From the NCBI GenBank assembly GCA_000827265.1, contig KN834749.1, positions 671,500 through 735,499 on the forward strand: a stretch of DNA of 64,000 nt, given 5' to 3'. Every line of letters starts with the position of its first letter. Position 1 is the first letter of the stretch. The stretch comes from Collybiopsis luxurians FD-317 M1 (taxonomy: Eukaryota; Basidiomycota; Agaricomycetes; Agaricales; Omphalotaceae). Of the stretch, positions 43,048 through 54,397 are shown piece by piece. The translations under genes and the position numbers were made by a program. The notes under the pieces are model-generated. The model was not told the origin of the DNA and searched no databases. It worked only from the letters and a program-made list of their open reading frames with translations.

Positions 43048-44782
43048 ATGATCCTTCGTCTCTTATTGCTGGTACTAGCAAAAATTTCCGTAACTGCCCA
43101 GGTCAACGATAACTCAGCCAAGCAAGTTAACTTCGCAGGGCCGCAAGAAACTACTTGGCTGGAAAAGTATGGACCTCAGATCGACCAGCCATTTTCGGGC
43201 CCTTTATCATTCAGCCATCTGCCATACATAAAATGCCTCGAGGAAGATGATGCCAGATTCGACATTGGAATTCTTGGTATGCCTTTTGACACTGCAGTAA
43301 CTTACCGACCATCGTGCGTTCCTGAGGCCAAGTAGTGACTCTACTTAATACTTTGGTGCAGTGCTCGATTTGGGCCATATGCCATAAGGTCTGGGAGCCG
43401 TAGGCAAAGAGAATCTCGAGGATATACAATGTCTTGGGGAAAGAATCCTTTCGCAGAAGGAGTCAAGATTTTTGACTGTGGTGATGTAGGTATACATTGT
43501 TAACTGGTAAAATTATAAAACGTTCTTTCAGGTCCCCGCAAATCCCTTCGACAATGCTCTTGCCATGGACCAGATGGAGGTAGCCTATTCTACGCTTCTA
43601 AGGAGGCCTGTTGCCACTCCAGAAAAGGCCAAGGGTGAAAACACACACCCGCGTATCATAAGGTGAGTTAGATTGGCCTTTTATCTTACCTCATGTTGAA
43701 CAAGCTACAGTCTTGGGGGTGATCATACCATTGTGAGTTGTGAATGCCAAATGAACATATATCAAAGAGATATCTTTTTGTCATAGGTATTACCTATTCT
43801 CCGTGCATTGTACAAAGTTTATGGGCCCGTCTCTGTGATTCACTTTGATGCCCATTTGGTGAGGCAGCCTAACTTGGGCAAAAAATTTCTCACTTTGACA
43901 CATTTCAAAAAAGGATACTTGGCAGAATTACCCTGGAGGGGTAACAGAGCAGTCTCAATTAACTCATGGGACTTTTTTTTTCATTGCAAAGAATGAAGGT
44001 TTGATTTCCAACTCAAGCATTCACGCAGGGATCCGATGTAAACTTGGGGTCGATAAGTTTCAATTCTTTCGAAGGGAGCAACAAAAAGCTAAATCTCTTG
44101 AATGCAGGGAGAGGAAGACCTTGAGAATGACAAAGCTGTGGGGTTTCAAATTATCTCTGGGGATGATTTAGATGACCTTGGGACCGCTGAAATCATTCGA
44201 CAAATCCGCAAGAGAATTGGTGACCGTCCTGTATACCTAAGGTTTGTAGATGAACTGAAAGTCCTTGCAACTAGTGCATTCTAATGTCTCTCTAGCTTGG
44301 ATATAGATGTGATAGGTTTGCCCAAGCCCTAGTCATAGACTCTGCGATCTGACCACCACAACCATTTAGACCCAGGTTTAGCTCCTGCCAGTAAGTTTAC
44401 AACTGCCTCAATTGGGAATCATGTGACTCAGCTTCATTCAGCGGGGACGCCTGAGGCTGGAGGTTGGACCACCAGGGAAGTGAAACGAATCATACGAGGG
44501 CTTGCAGGATTAAACTTTATGTCAGTATTCTATCTCTTTCATTGGTTCCATATTACTGACTTATCTTCAGAGGTGCTGACATTGTGGAAGTGTCGCCTGC
44601 CTATGATCACGGTGAGTTAAAGTGCAGTTTTGGAGGCTCTAAACTGTTAATAAAGCTTTCGGAATTCAGCTGAAATCACTGCCATCGCAGCAGCGGACTT
44701 GATTCATGATTTCTTGTCTTTGTTTCTGTCTGATAGCCCTCCTCCCCGACGTAAAGTAGATATCTACCGAGATGAGCTCTAG
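43048..44782 (+). CDS. Secreted agmatinase/ureohydrolase-family enzyme
   Basis: Mn-dependent ureohydrolase fold of the arginase/agmatinase family, cleaving a guanidino group to urea. It starts MILRLLLLVLAKISVTAQ, a strong signal peptide. The chain then shows [28 protein letters not shown]. The metal-site motifs are all present: SLGGDHTI, VIHFDAHLDTWQNY, LTHGTFF, SSIHAGIRCKLG, YLSLDIDVIDPGLAPATGTP and VEVSPAYDHAEITA. I could join all exons by GT..AG splicing; for example the intron after FDAHL ends …caaaaaag, before DTW. The stop is at 44780-44782. The agmatinase subgroup fits better than arginase. Export of such an enzyme is unusual; the true substrate could be another guanidino compound. Confidence 0.85.
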
Positions 44783-47188
44783 AACATGAACTTGAACTCA
44801 GCTTATGAAACTGAAGTTGATCTAACATATAGCTCTGACTGGCCTGTAAAATTTCAATCACGAAAATCATAAGCATCGAATGTCTAGCCACAATATTGAG
44901 GCATGGATTCGCGAAAGGGGATTGAATGATACGCATGAGCCATTTTTTGCCTGAGTTTGGTGGTACTCACTTGCGCCGCGTCACAGTTTATAGAAGCAAC
45001 CGAGCAATTAGCACCTGAGCTTCCCGGTATATCGCTATTTCTTGGCCACCGTCAGTTACTTACTACTCGGTCGAAATGGCCGGACCCTCGATTTTAATTA
45101 TCTTCCGGCATATTCTGACTGTCGAAGAATCGACGTTGGTTACATGGTGAATCAAGCAAGTGTAGACCCCCGCCATTTCTGATTTCCGTCCCTGAAATTT
45201 CAAGTGAGTAGTAAGATTCTGTCCAAAGCTTAAACTTCTCTAGACAAAAGTTCAATTGAGTATTTCCAAGGATCAATACTTTTTGTGAGGTCAAGAGCAA
45301 CGTAGTCACCGGAAGAACATGCTTTGCATCATCACAACGAGGATGCTCGGGGATCTAGGGACTTATCAGAAGATAGATATCGTACGTTTAGATCTTAGCC
45401 TTGAGCGATAAAACATGTTTACTACATAGATGGGTGCGAAATCCATCGAATTGTAAATTTAGCGTTTCCCGATAAGCGATCTAGTCAGTGAGGGTCATCG
45501 ATCATACTCATGTAAAGGGTAGCGACGTACGAACAAGCTTCCAGAGCAGCTTCAAAATCCAGCCGCTTAAAGCCTCCCATGTGGGTAAATTTCCGACACC
45601 GTAGGATCCGGAGGCTGACTGCTACACCCGGCCGCTCTGAGGCCTACTATAGAATCAAACTCGGCGCAGCTCTTACGAGTACGCTTCTATCGGAGATAAG
45701 GGAAAGATCCCATGCACCTTCAGAGTAGTGGCTACTAGTTGGCTACTAGCGCGATGGTCGCCGGATGAGCCATTAGTTCTGCATCTATTCCCCATTTGGT
45801 AGGTAGGCGCCCAGGGATCAATGTCCAAAGCTCTTGGGGCACAAGTGCAATACCGTACTTTTCATTCTCCTTGGTGAAACCCCATTGAAAAATACACGCA
45901 AGAGCCAGCTTGGAAAGAGATACAAGACTCACACACGGAGAGAAAACGAGAGAGAGAGAGAGAGTACGATAATCTCAAGCTTTGAGGGCCGAGCTTTACC
46001 TGGCGCAAGAGCCTTGGTACTGCGCGTCGCAGGGGAAGACAGTCGGACCAGAGCTCGGTTCTTGGTGTCAACCGGTTTTCTTGAGATCTCTTCTCACCGT
46101 TCCCGAAACTTGACGGGCTGGACTCTTATTGAGGAACCAAAAATGAGAGCACATTGACCGTTGGCGCGTCGATGCGTCGAGGTCGTAATTTATTTCAGCC
46201 CGTGCTACATGTATTATTCTTTTTGACTCAACGTCAGATATTCCTGGTCCAACTTCCCTTCATGTTGTAGATTAAATGCAGCAGCCAAGCTCGAATTTAT
46301 CCCCAATTAATTTTCTTGCAACAGTTCTCAGGCGACGCCTTGTCAAAAAGCGAAGGTAACTTGAGGGCATACGAAACAATCAAGCTGTTAAAGGTTCCGA
46401 CTGATGCTTAGCTAGTTCCTTTCGTCACTGTGCGTTTGTTCGCTTCTAGAGAATGTGGCGCGGCAGACCTTAATCAAGGTAAAAAAATGCGAATCGTTAT
46501 TCTAACATTCATTTCTCGCACTTGGAACGGCTGGTTGCTTCATGTACTTTGCAGGTATGAGTTTCTCATTGTCATGGAATGATAGGAACAAATCGGGCTA
46601 TCATTGAGTTCCAAATGTAGCTCGGATGGAAAAAGACAGGATCCCGCTTTGGAAGATCGACGCCAGTTCAAGTTAGATACTTTGACTCATATGCGTTCGA
46701 GAAAGAACAGCGAACAGGGAAGATGTAGACACCAGGCAAATGTATGTATGTATACCTCGTGAATGCCTCATGTTACAAATATGTATATGCCTTCCGAACA
46801 ACGTATTAATTGAACAGTTTATGGGCAAAATTATGTTGCGAGTAAATGACAGATTTCGAATTCGCATCGCCTCGATGGTCCGCAAACCGAGAACGACGAT
46901 AGACACAAAAAGTGTTGTCTGCAGTTGCTGGAGCCAGAACATGGAATTGACAATTGGGCTCAGTTTAAGCTCGGTTGGGTCATTTACTGTGTAAGCTGTA
47001 GTTGATTGTTAAGGTACATGATATGTCGAGACAGACAGAATGACCAAATCCGGCGATGCACAGAAACCGGTTACGTAAAAGGAGACGTTCATGATGATGC
47101 CTGATCTGCAACCATGGTTCAAAATTTTCTTCTCCTCTTCCATCACTTGCGCAGAATCGGCTGGCTAAGGGCTCTTTTTCACTAGTCA
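44783..47188. other. Gene-poor 2.4-kb stretch
   Basis: No frame here has domain-like composition or consistent splice sites. Frames at 45735-45932 (minus), 45834-46157 (plus), 46673-46942 (minus) and 46740-46994 (plus) are short and overlap others. There is a short GA run at 45948-45964 and two copies of ggctactag 11 bases apart at 45730-45749. It may hold long regulatory DNA, a non-coding RNA or a decayed element; none of these can be shown from sequence alone. Confidence 0.5.
45948..45964. repeat. GA dinucleotide microsatellite
   Basis: A run of about eight GA repeats with no interruption, inside the gene-poor stretch. Confidence 0.8.
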
Positions 47189-50100
47189 ATGTTCCTTCGA
47201 AGGAAGGTTAAACCTCAGAATGCTGGTTCTTCATCCCCCGTTTCTCCACCTGAGCCCAAGCCAAATGTAGACCCACCACAAACGCCGCTTTTTGCTCGAT
47301 TTTCTTCAACCAGCGGCGCAGCAAGTAATGCAAATGTCAAGCCTATGGTCTCTGGGCCAATGTCTCTTGGCACTAGGAAGCAAGATCTGGAAGGGGGAGG
47401 CTCAAGTGGAAGAACCAAAGTTAGCTTGGAACGTAGAGACGACGTTCAGAAACCAGTTGAGGCGCCTTCTTCCGCTCTTTCTCCTTCTAGAGCGTCCGTC
47501 AAGCCTGGAATACATGACAAGCCCCTTCCGCCACCTATGCCTGCTCCACCACCGAAAGAAGCAACACCTTCTCTTCCTATGAATCGCCGACAGTCAGCAT
47601 CAGGGCCGGTCCCTATAGAACCTCGCATGGGCCGCAGAATCAGCGCACATCCTTCCGATTCCATCCCAAATCTTCCAGCGGATATGGGGGATAGTACAGA
47701 GCCTCAGAGCTTATTATCTTCTCGCTCTTCATCTACTCGTAAATCATCCGTACCACAGGATCTGCGCCGTAACGAGCTTCATGCTCGCTCGGCTCTTACA
47801 AGTGTCAGCAATGACGAATTACCATCAGATCCAGATGTACAGCCTATCCGGGAAGGATTCGTCTCCCGACCGACTCATGATCCTCCGTCTTCGTATAGGG
47901 TGAGTGCCCTACTTTTCTTCTGGCTTCTCTTGCTCCCTCTTCTCGTACCTCGGAAACTCCTTTTATTCTATTGCAAAAAGGGTACTGTCGTCGGCTCAGG
48001 TCCTACGGGTAGTCAATTCCCGACCTAGGGAGGATACTCCAACAGTTCAAACCCATCAACTCGTGCTTGGGTCACCAGATACGCGCTTGCGATACAAGCT
48101 TTCCCTACGTTGGTTACTTTCGCGCAGATAGGCATTTCAGTATCGGTTTTCAGTTTCGGCCTCTTGAATGAATTACATTCGCTTCCCTCCCGCATTGGCG
48201 ATCCCGTATCTCCTGTCTTTTCATATACGTTTGACTGGTCTTGGATTTTCTCGTTATGATGATTTAGCTTTTGCTCATGTTCGCTCTATATCCTTCTCCA
48301 GCCGGTTTCATCGCTTTCTCTAATTTGCCTTCATGATGCATTTGTACTGAGTACTTATATTCGTCTCTCCTAGCTTGCAAATAGCAGCAATATCTCCACC
48401 TCGTCTTTGGTTTCTCCCACATCGAACGATTTACAATCTTCAGTAAGTGTTTAGAATTTAATTTCATTTTCAACATTTATCTATTCTTGCATCTCATCCT
48501 TCATTCTTTCATGCCCTTTACATCGTTCCTTTCCTTCATTGATGCAGAGCCGGATTTGTTTTGGGTTGCTGCTTGATCTGTCTCTTCTTTCAACCACTTG
48601 CCCTATGTCTCATATCTGTCGAACATCTGTCTATCTTTACTCATCTGCAATGCATCTTTCCAGTTTTTCTCAGGACCCAATAATAATTCCTTCTACGAGC
48701 TCCCAAACGCCAACGCGAACGTGTCGGCAGATCATTTCATTGCTAACAACATGGGTCAATCGCATTCCTCTACGACATTCCATGCACCCCCCAAAAGCGT
48801 GGCAGTATCTGGTTCTTCATCTGCCGTCGGGGGTAATCCACAACCGCAGCTCATGCCTCACTACAACTCACCTCCAAATTTTACTGGAGTCGGCCGTCGA
48901 GCCTCTGCATCTGTCTCATCTTCGTCTACCCCGATCTCCGCAGGAGCGTCGATGGGAAGAGGTCCTAGCCTGAGGAAGGGACCGTTGATCTTCGCCGCAA
49001 TGGCCACTGTACCCACTGGCCCACAGCAACCAGGCTTGAACACCTCTTCTGCTCAGTTTAACTCCGCATCCGCATATCCTTCTCCACCCGTGGAATTTGC
49101 GTCACCTCTCCCGAAGCGGCAATCTCGGATCGTCAGTGGACCTGCCGAATCTTCATCAGACACCCAGCGGGAAAACCGTCGTCTGAGCACAACGAGTGCA
49201 GCAAACACCATGAAAGCTCAACCACCCCTTCCCTCTTCGTCGTCATCGCATAACCTTGATCACCTTCCCTCAGCATTTCGAAATGCATCAAGTTCAAATC
49301 AATTTTCCCCGCCTGCCAACAGTAAACGTAGATCTGTTCTCCAGAAGAATGGTCACAACAGTCATACCGCATTCGAGAATGGGTCGGCCGTGCTTCCACC
49401 CCCTCCTGACGCCCATTCGAATACAGGATTAAATGTTCCCAATCAAGCCAGTGCTGGCGCCTCATCTTCTTCTCATCACCGTACATTAACCAAATCTCGG
49501 CCTCAGCCGCCGTCGGCAATTCAAACTCCGGACTCAAAAATGCGACCGACGACTCCGCCTCCAAAGGCCAAAGCGCAGCATGCGCCGATGGTCCATCAAC
49601 GCCCTACTCCGCCTGTGTCCCCAGAAAATGCCGTTGATAGAAAGACTATCGCCAAATTCGCCGGTAAACCCGCCACAGTGATCAGTGTCGAGGAATTTGA
49701 GAAGACTGGGAGAGTAGCAATACCTTTGGATGAGGATCCTTTTGCAAAAGATGAAGGAGTGAAAATGTTGCCCGCGAAGCAGACTCAGGAGTCAAAGACG
49801 GATAATTGGGAGAGTGCAGCAAACATATCCTCTTCGGCTTCCATCAAGTCGCAATCGGTACCCAGCTCGAATAATGTTGGCCTGCCGATGGAGGAGGAGG
49901 TGGAACGTCGAGAATCTTCATTATACCAAAACATCGAGGGCGAAGGAGAACCAATCGTTGATACTGCATCAACAACGTTGGGTCAGGTAATGCGTCCGAT
50001 TACTCCTCCCTCTCCAGAGCAATATCGGATTGCCCGCTCTCGTCGACGTGGTGATAACCTTCCACAAGTGCCCCCATCAGAGATTTCCTCAATTCCTCCA

Positions 50101-51845
50101 CGAACAGACCGCCCAGCCGAACCTTTTCCGCTAGCTCTCTTCCTCTCCAACCCAAGTTTGCTTTCTTTGCTCCTTAGCTTTCTGGCATATTGGGACTGGT
50201 GCAATCTTTTCGGTGTCTCAAAAAAGATCCGGGTGATGTTTGAAGGAATGAACGGTAATGGAAGCAATGAGTTGTTGAAGGAGGAAGTCTTGGAACGGTT
50301 TCTGAGGACCGTAGGTTATACGAGGTGGGTGTGGAGAGAAAATGAACCTGTGACTCTCTCGCTGATGGTACGATATCTTATTTGCTTGGAGTATTGACTC
50401 TGAAAGCACTAAACTATTTTCAGGATTTGCATGATTACATGCGAGGTGTCAGCCTTCCCACCTTCGAGTACGCCCGTGTCGCCGAAATTATGCTCCAACA
50501 ACGCTCAGTAATACCTTCTTTGCGAGACCCAACTATAGCAGATAAAGCACGTTTGATGATTAGCGCAACGCGAGCCTATAATCGTGTCTTGTTGAGGCTA
50601 AGAGCTCAGGCTGAACGAGATCCTCCTGCTGCAATTTCAAGTTCTAATCCGAGTCCTGCTAATGTTTCTCGAACCTCCAGTCGCGCACCCTCACCCAGCG
50701 GATCATCATCTCATATTCATGGCCGGACTGTTGCGTATGGGAGTGGTCACGAAGTAGCACCTACTTCAGCCATTGGATTCCGCTCCCCGTTATTCCGCAC
50801 TGGCCGCGCACCTCTGTTAAGAGTTTTTGTCCCTTCACCTGAAGGTGACTGGCTATCAGATGCCAGTGTACTTGAGGTGTGACATTTTTTCCCGATGTCA
50901 ACAGCAATTACTTACGATTTCCTGTGATACAGTGCGAAGCGGAACTGAAGCGAGCCGGCATCTTGGGTGCCGTCAGAATGGGAGACGTTGTTTGGGACAT
51001 GGCAGTAGGTGACGAAGGTAACGTAGGGAGGATGATCTGGGATGGAAGCTACCTCATTGTGAGTTGTGGCGTATTTATCATGAACTAGTTTCTGAGTGTT
51101 CTGGCTTCAAAACAGGATCTAGATTATACCTACTCGACGATCGGCGACCTTCCCAAATATATCCCAGGGTTCGCCTTCCCTCCATCGTACTTCCATCGTG
51201 TTATTCGCACAGGTGGAACGTCATCAAGTAATCCAGTCGTTCGGTTAGATATTACTCCTTGGGGTGCGGAGATTGCTGCCAACTTACAGTTGCTGCAAGA
51301 TCGAGTCCGCACCGAGACGTACGTGATCACAATATTCCCATCTGACAGTACTGACGTATGCGTGTACTTATTGCAGTCCTCAAGGCTCATATCATAATGT
51401 CGTCCGCTGGGTACATAGATCATCCTTCCATCTCCGGCCACCTACGACCTCCCGTCGATCTCCAAGTCATGGAAGGAGCTCTGTTCGCTCCGGTTATTCT
51501 CACTCTGCTTCTTCCCGTATCCCGATTCCTAACAGTATGCTTTTCGTCGACCCTGGATGGCACGGTAAAGTAGTCGTTGAAACGGAAGGCACGAACGAAG
51601 CGCTAGCAGATCTGCAAGATCGGTGTGGACATGGGGTATTTCCACCCCGAGCAGCTAGCAACGTCAGTGTAGCTGGAAGGGATAAAGAAAAAGAGAAGGA
51701 TGGAAAGATGGTCTGGCGAATTTTGAGAGAGCGGAGGTTTGTACGATTACGTTAATTTGAGACTTTCACTGATCCACCTTCCCTACTTAGTCGACCTGCA
51801 GAAATATGGATCAGAGCTGTCAGCCCAAAAGAAAGATTAATGTAG
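47189..51845 (+). CDS. Large Ser/Pro-rich protein with conserved C-terminal region, unknown function
   Basis: The start MFLRRKVKPQNAGSSSPVSP leads into about 650 residues of Ser/Pro-rich, probably disordered sequence. A conserved-looking second part follows. It has an F-box-like or hydrophobic helix block (ALFLSNPSLLSLLLSFLAYW, then DWCNLFGVSKKIRVMFEG). Next come FLRTVGYTRWVWRENEPVTL, LHDYMRGVSLPTFEYARVAE and LMISATRAYNRVLLRLRAQ. The C-terminal domain includes PLLRVFVPSPEGDWLSDASV, ECEAELKRAGI, GDVVWDMAVGDEGNVGRMIW, FAFPPSYFHRVIR and MLFVDPGWHGKVVVET, and the protein ends EIWIRAVSPKERLM. The exon structure between 47900 and 48670 is not resolved: the first intron would be about 470 nt, far longer than its neighbours. 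I cannot name a family; a role in polarity or signalling would be a guess. Confidence 0.75.
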
Positions 51846-52366
51846 AGAAAATTCAAGATGTCTGTTCACGCCAACATTTAACGTACTTTGGACATAATCC
51901 CGCACCATTTGTACTGAGCACTTATTCCCTGAGTCAATTTTAGTTATACTTGCAGCCTTTTTCATTCAGTTCAATCCTTGCACCGATTACAATTACCATA
52001 GTATTTAGTTGTCTCCCTTGCTGTTGTCTGTGTTACTGTAATGCACCTTTAACAGAGTACAATTCAATTAGATGTATACCAGGATAATAATGAAATGAGA
52101 ATGTCGAAAATTTTTTGAAGGAGGCATCACAGGATACCCATACTCAACGTTGGACCTAGCTACTATCGTGATTTTTGAGAAGGCCGGCGCACTTCAGATC
52201 GAGCAGAGAAGTTGCTACAGAACGGGTATTCATTATTCGTGAGCAATGCAACATCGCGAAGGCGTTACAGGCAAACTCCATAGAGCTGTTAAATAAAATA
52301 AGAGTAGTGTTGTCCATCAAGATCGAAGAAATAAAGAGTGCATTAAACAATACAAAAGTTCAGTTT
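51846..52366. other. Convergent 3' regions
   Basis: Between the stops of two convergent genes (plus-strand Ser/Pro-rich protein and minus-strand PalI). AT-rich, with no gene recognised. Confidence 0.5.
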
Positions 52367-54089
52367 CTAACTTTTCCCCCAATGACCAGTTACATGGCCA
52401 GTGCCTGCGTCGTACATCGGCGGACTGTCCTCGTATTGTTCCGGCGACATTGTTCGATGAGGTCCTGGACTAGTCGATTTTCCAGGAGCTGGCATAGGGG
52501 GATGTGAGGGAGAAGGGGAACCTGTCGAATAAGGAACATAACCGCTTGTCGATGGGTGTTCAGGGAGTGCGGGGACGGAACCTGATCGTTCCGGAAGAGG
52601 TGGTACAGCATTTGTACCATAGCCGTCAGCATCGTATCTGTGTGCTGGTGCCGGCGAAGCGTAATAATTGGAATGTTGGTTATAACTTTGCTGATTTACA
52701 CCGTAGGCATCTGCTCGAGGCTGCTCGTACTGCGAGTAGCTGGAGGGGTACTGCTCGTAAGCGGAATGATCTATGTTAAAAGAACTCGGATGAGTAGATT
52801 TCCACGTCTGGAACTGAGAACTTACATGTGGTATCTCTAGCGGCGTGTCCATAGCTTTGACCACCTACAGACGCAGCCGATGATGCTCGATCATGGGGGA
52901 GGGCGGGAGCAAGATACTGGTTTTGGGCAGGCGATGCAGGTGCATTGTTGTTGTACGCTGAGGGGGCATAACTTGAAGGAGCGTAGGTATGCGAACTTGC
53001 TTGTCTTTGTGGGTGCGGGGGATATGAAGTAGATGGAATAGCAGCAGCAGCATAGGTTTCGCGTGTAGGGCTGTAGTATTCATCGATAGCGCGAGAACCC
53101 ACGGGGGCCTGCATGTAACCGCCTCCTGCATAACCACCTGCACCAGGAGTTCGGTTGCCGTAACCAGGTTGGGAGAGAGACGCAAGGTTGTGATCCTGGT
53201 AGGATTCGGGGTAAACGCTGTCACCATCGACACGAGCGGTGAGAGGCTGAGTTTCGGCGAAAGCGGGCAACCCGGTTTCTTTCTGCCTCGCCTTCCTGTC
53301 AACCTCAGCTTTGACTGCATCCATTCTCATCTGTTCAGCATAATCATTGTACCCATTACCGCCAATACCGCCAAGACCAGAAGGACCACGTTCATGATCT
53401 TTGTTCCAATCTTTATTGCGGGGGCTACGACTGCTGATGCAGCATCGTCCGAGTGTGTAGAAGCATCCACTGAAGAACAGGAGAACCCATGCTGCCACTG
53501 TCAGCCAAATGGCATTCCCAAAACTAGCCTTTCCGACTGCATTGATTCGGGCTTTGGCGATGAAAAACAGAGCAAGATCGAATACGAAAGCAAGGAAAGC
53601 AATCGCTGCAGCAAAACCTGATACGCAGGTACTGCAACAGGTCATTGACATCTCGCGAATGTGTGCGAGAAGACCAAAAAGGGCTGATCCTGCACTGAGC
53701 ACAAGGGCGACAATGTGAAGAACAAGGGCATAGGTAATCCATTTGACGACCACTTGAGGAATTTGGATGTGGGTATCGTTGCCGAAAAGGCTGTTTATGT
53801 CTACATGGGATCTAGGTAATCAGAAGAGGAGAGCAGGAAGAGAAAAAGGTGCTATATTACCAATTTCGTAGCCAACGGAAGGTTTTGAGCAAGAAGTCCC
53901 ATTTGAAAGCTCGAGACAATACCCCAAAGTACCAAAGGTGATGGTGCCCGAAAAGCTACCCTCGGTGATATCAGCTTTGAGAAAGAAAACCGATTTGAAG
54001 TAGGGAACGCAGAAGCTGACAATGGCGAGTAAAATGGTAGCTGTTAGAGTACAGAGAAAGCCTGGGGTGGCTGGTCGAATAATGCCCAT
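52367..54089 (-). CDS. PalI/Rim9-type ambient pH-sensing membrane protein
   Basis: Member of the SUR7/PalI family that assists the Rim21/PalH sensor at the plasma membrane in the Rim101/PacC pathway. It starts MGIIRPATPGFLCTLTATIL. Four membrane segments are visible: near residues 10-30 (LCTLTATILLAIVSFCVPYF), ALVLHIVALVLSAGSALFGLL, STCVSGFAAAIAFLAFVFDL and IWLTVAAWVLLFFSGCFYTL. The first outer loop has two cysteines (TFGTLGYCLELSNGTSC), as in the family. The long cytosolic tail is rich in Tyr, Pro and Ser, and carries a PPMY motif (52412-52423) close to its end. A short intron separates RDTT from the final HSAYEQYP exon. The gene is divergent from SIN3, with 308 bp between the starts. Confidence 0.85.
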
Positions 54090-54397
54090 GGAGGACGAAA
54101 AGAAAGATAGATGGTGGCGATGACAAGCGCTACCGCAGGCCGAGACCGATGCCGACTTTTGGGATATATTCGAGTACGCTGTCGAGAAGGCAACCGAGTA
54201 TCATGTCGTCCAGAATATATTGAAAGCCTTGCGACCGGATTTACTGCCAAAGCCATATACTTTGCTCTTGAACCCAAGCTTAAGGCCACAGCAGGCTGAT
54301 TACTATATTAGTAGAGATAAGATAAGATAAACATGTGACGCAGTGATGATGGGATGAGCCACAGGGTCATCGCGACTGCCCTTTGAGCTCGTCGGTC
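54090..54397. promoter_or_regulatory. Shared promoter region of PalI and SIN3
   Basis: Divergent starts at 54089 and 54398. A gataagataagataa triplet around 54316-54330 provides GATA-type sites, which GATA factors bind in fungi. The functional role is inference. Confidence 0.45.

Noticed and set aside
45834..46157. Plus-strand frame in the gene-poor stretch
   Set aside because: Contains the GA microsatellite translated as ERERE-type repeats; no other protein-like feature.
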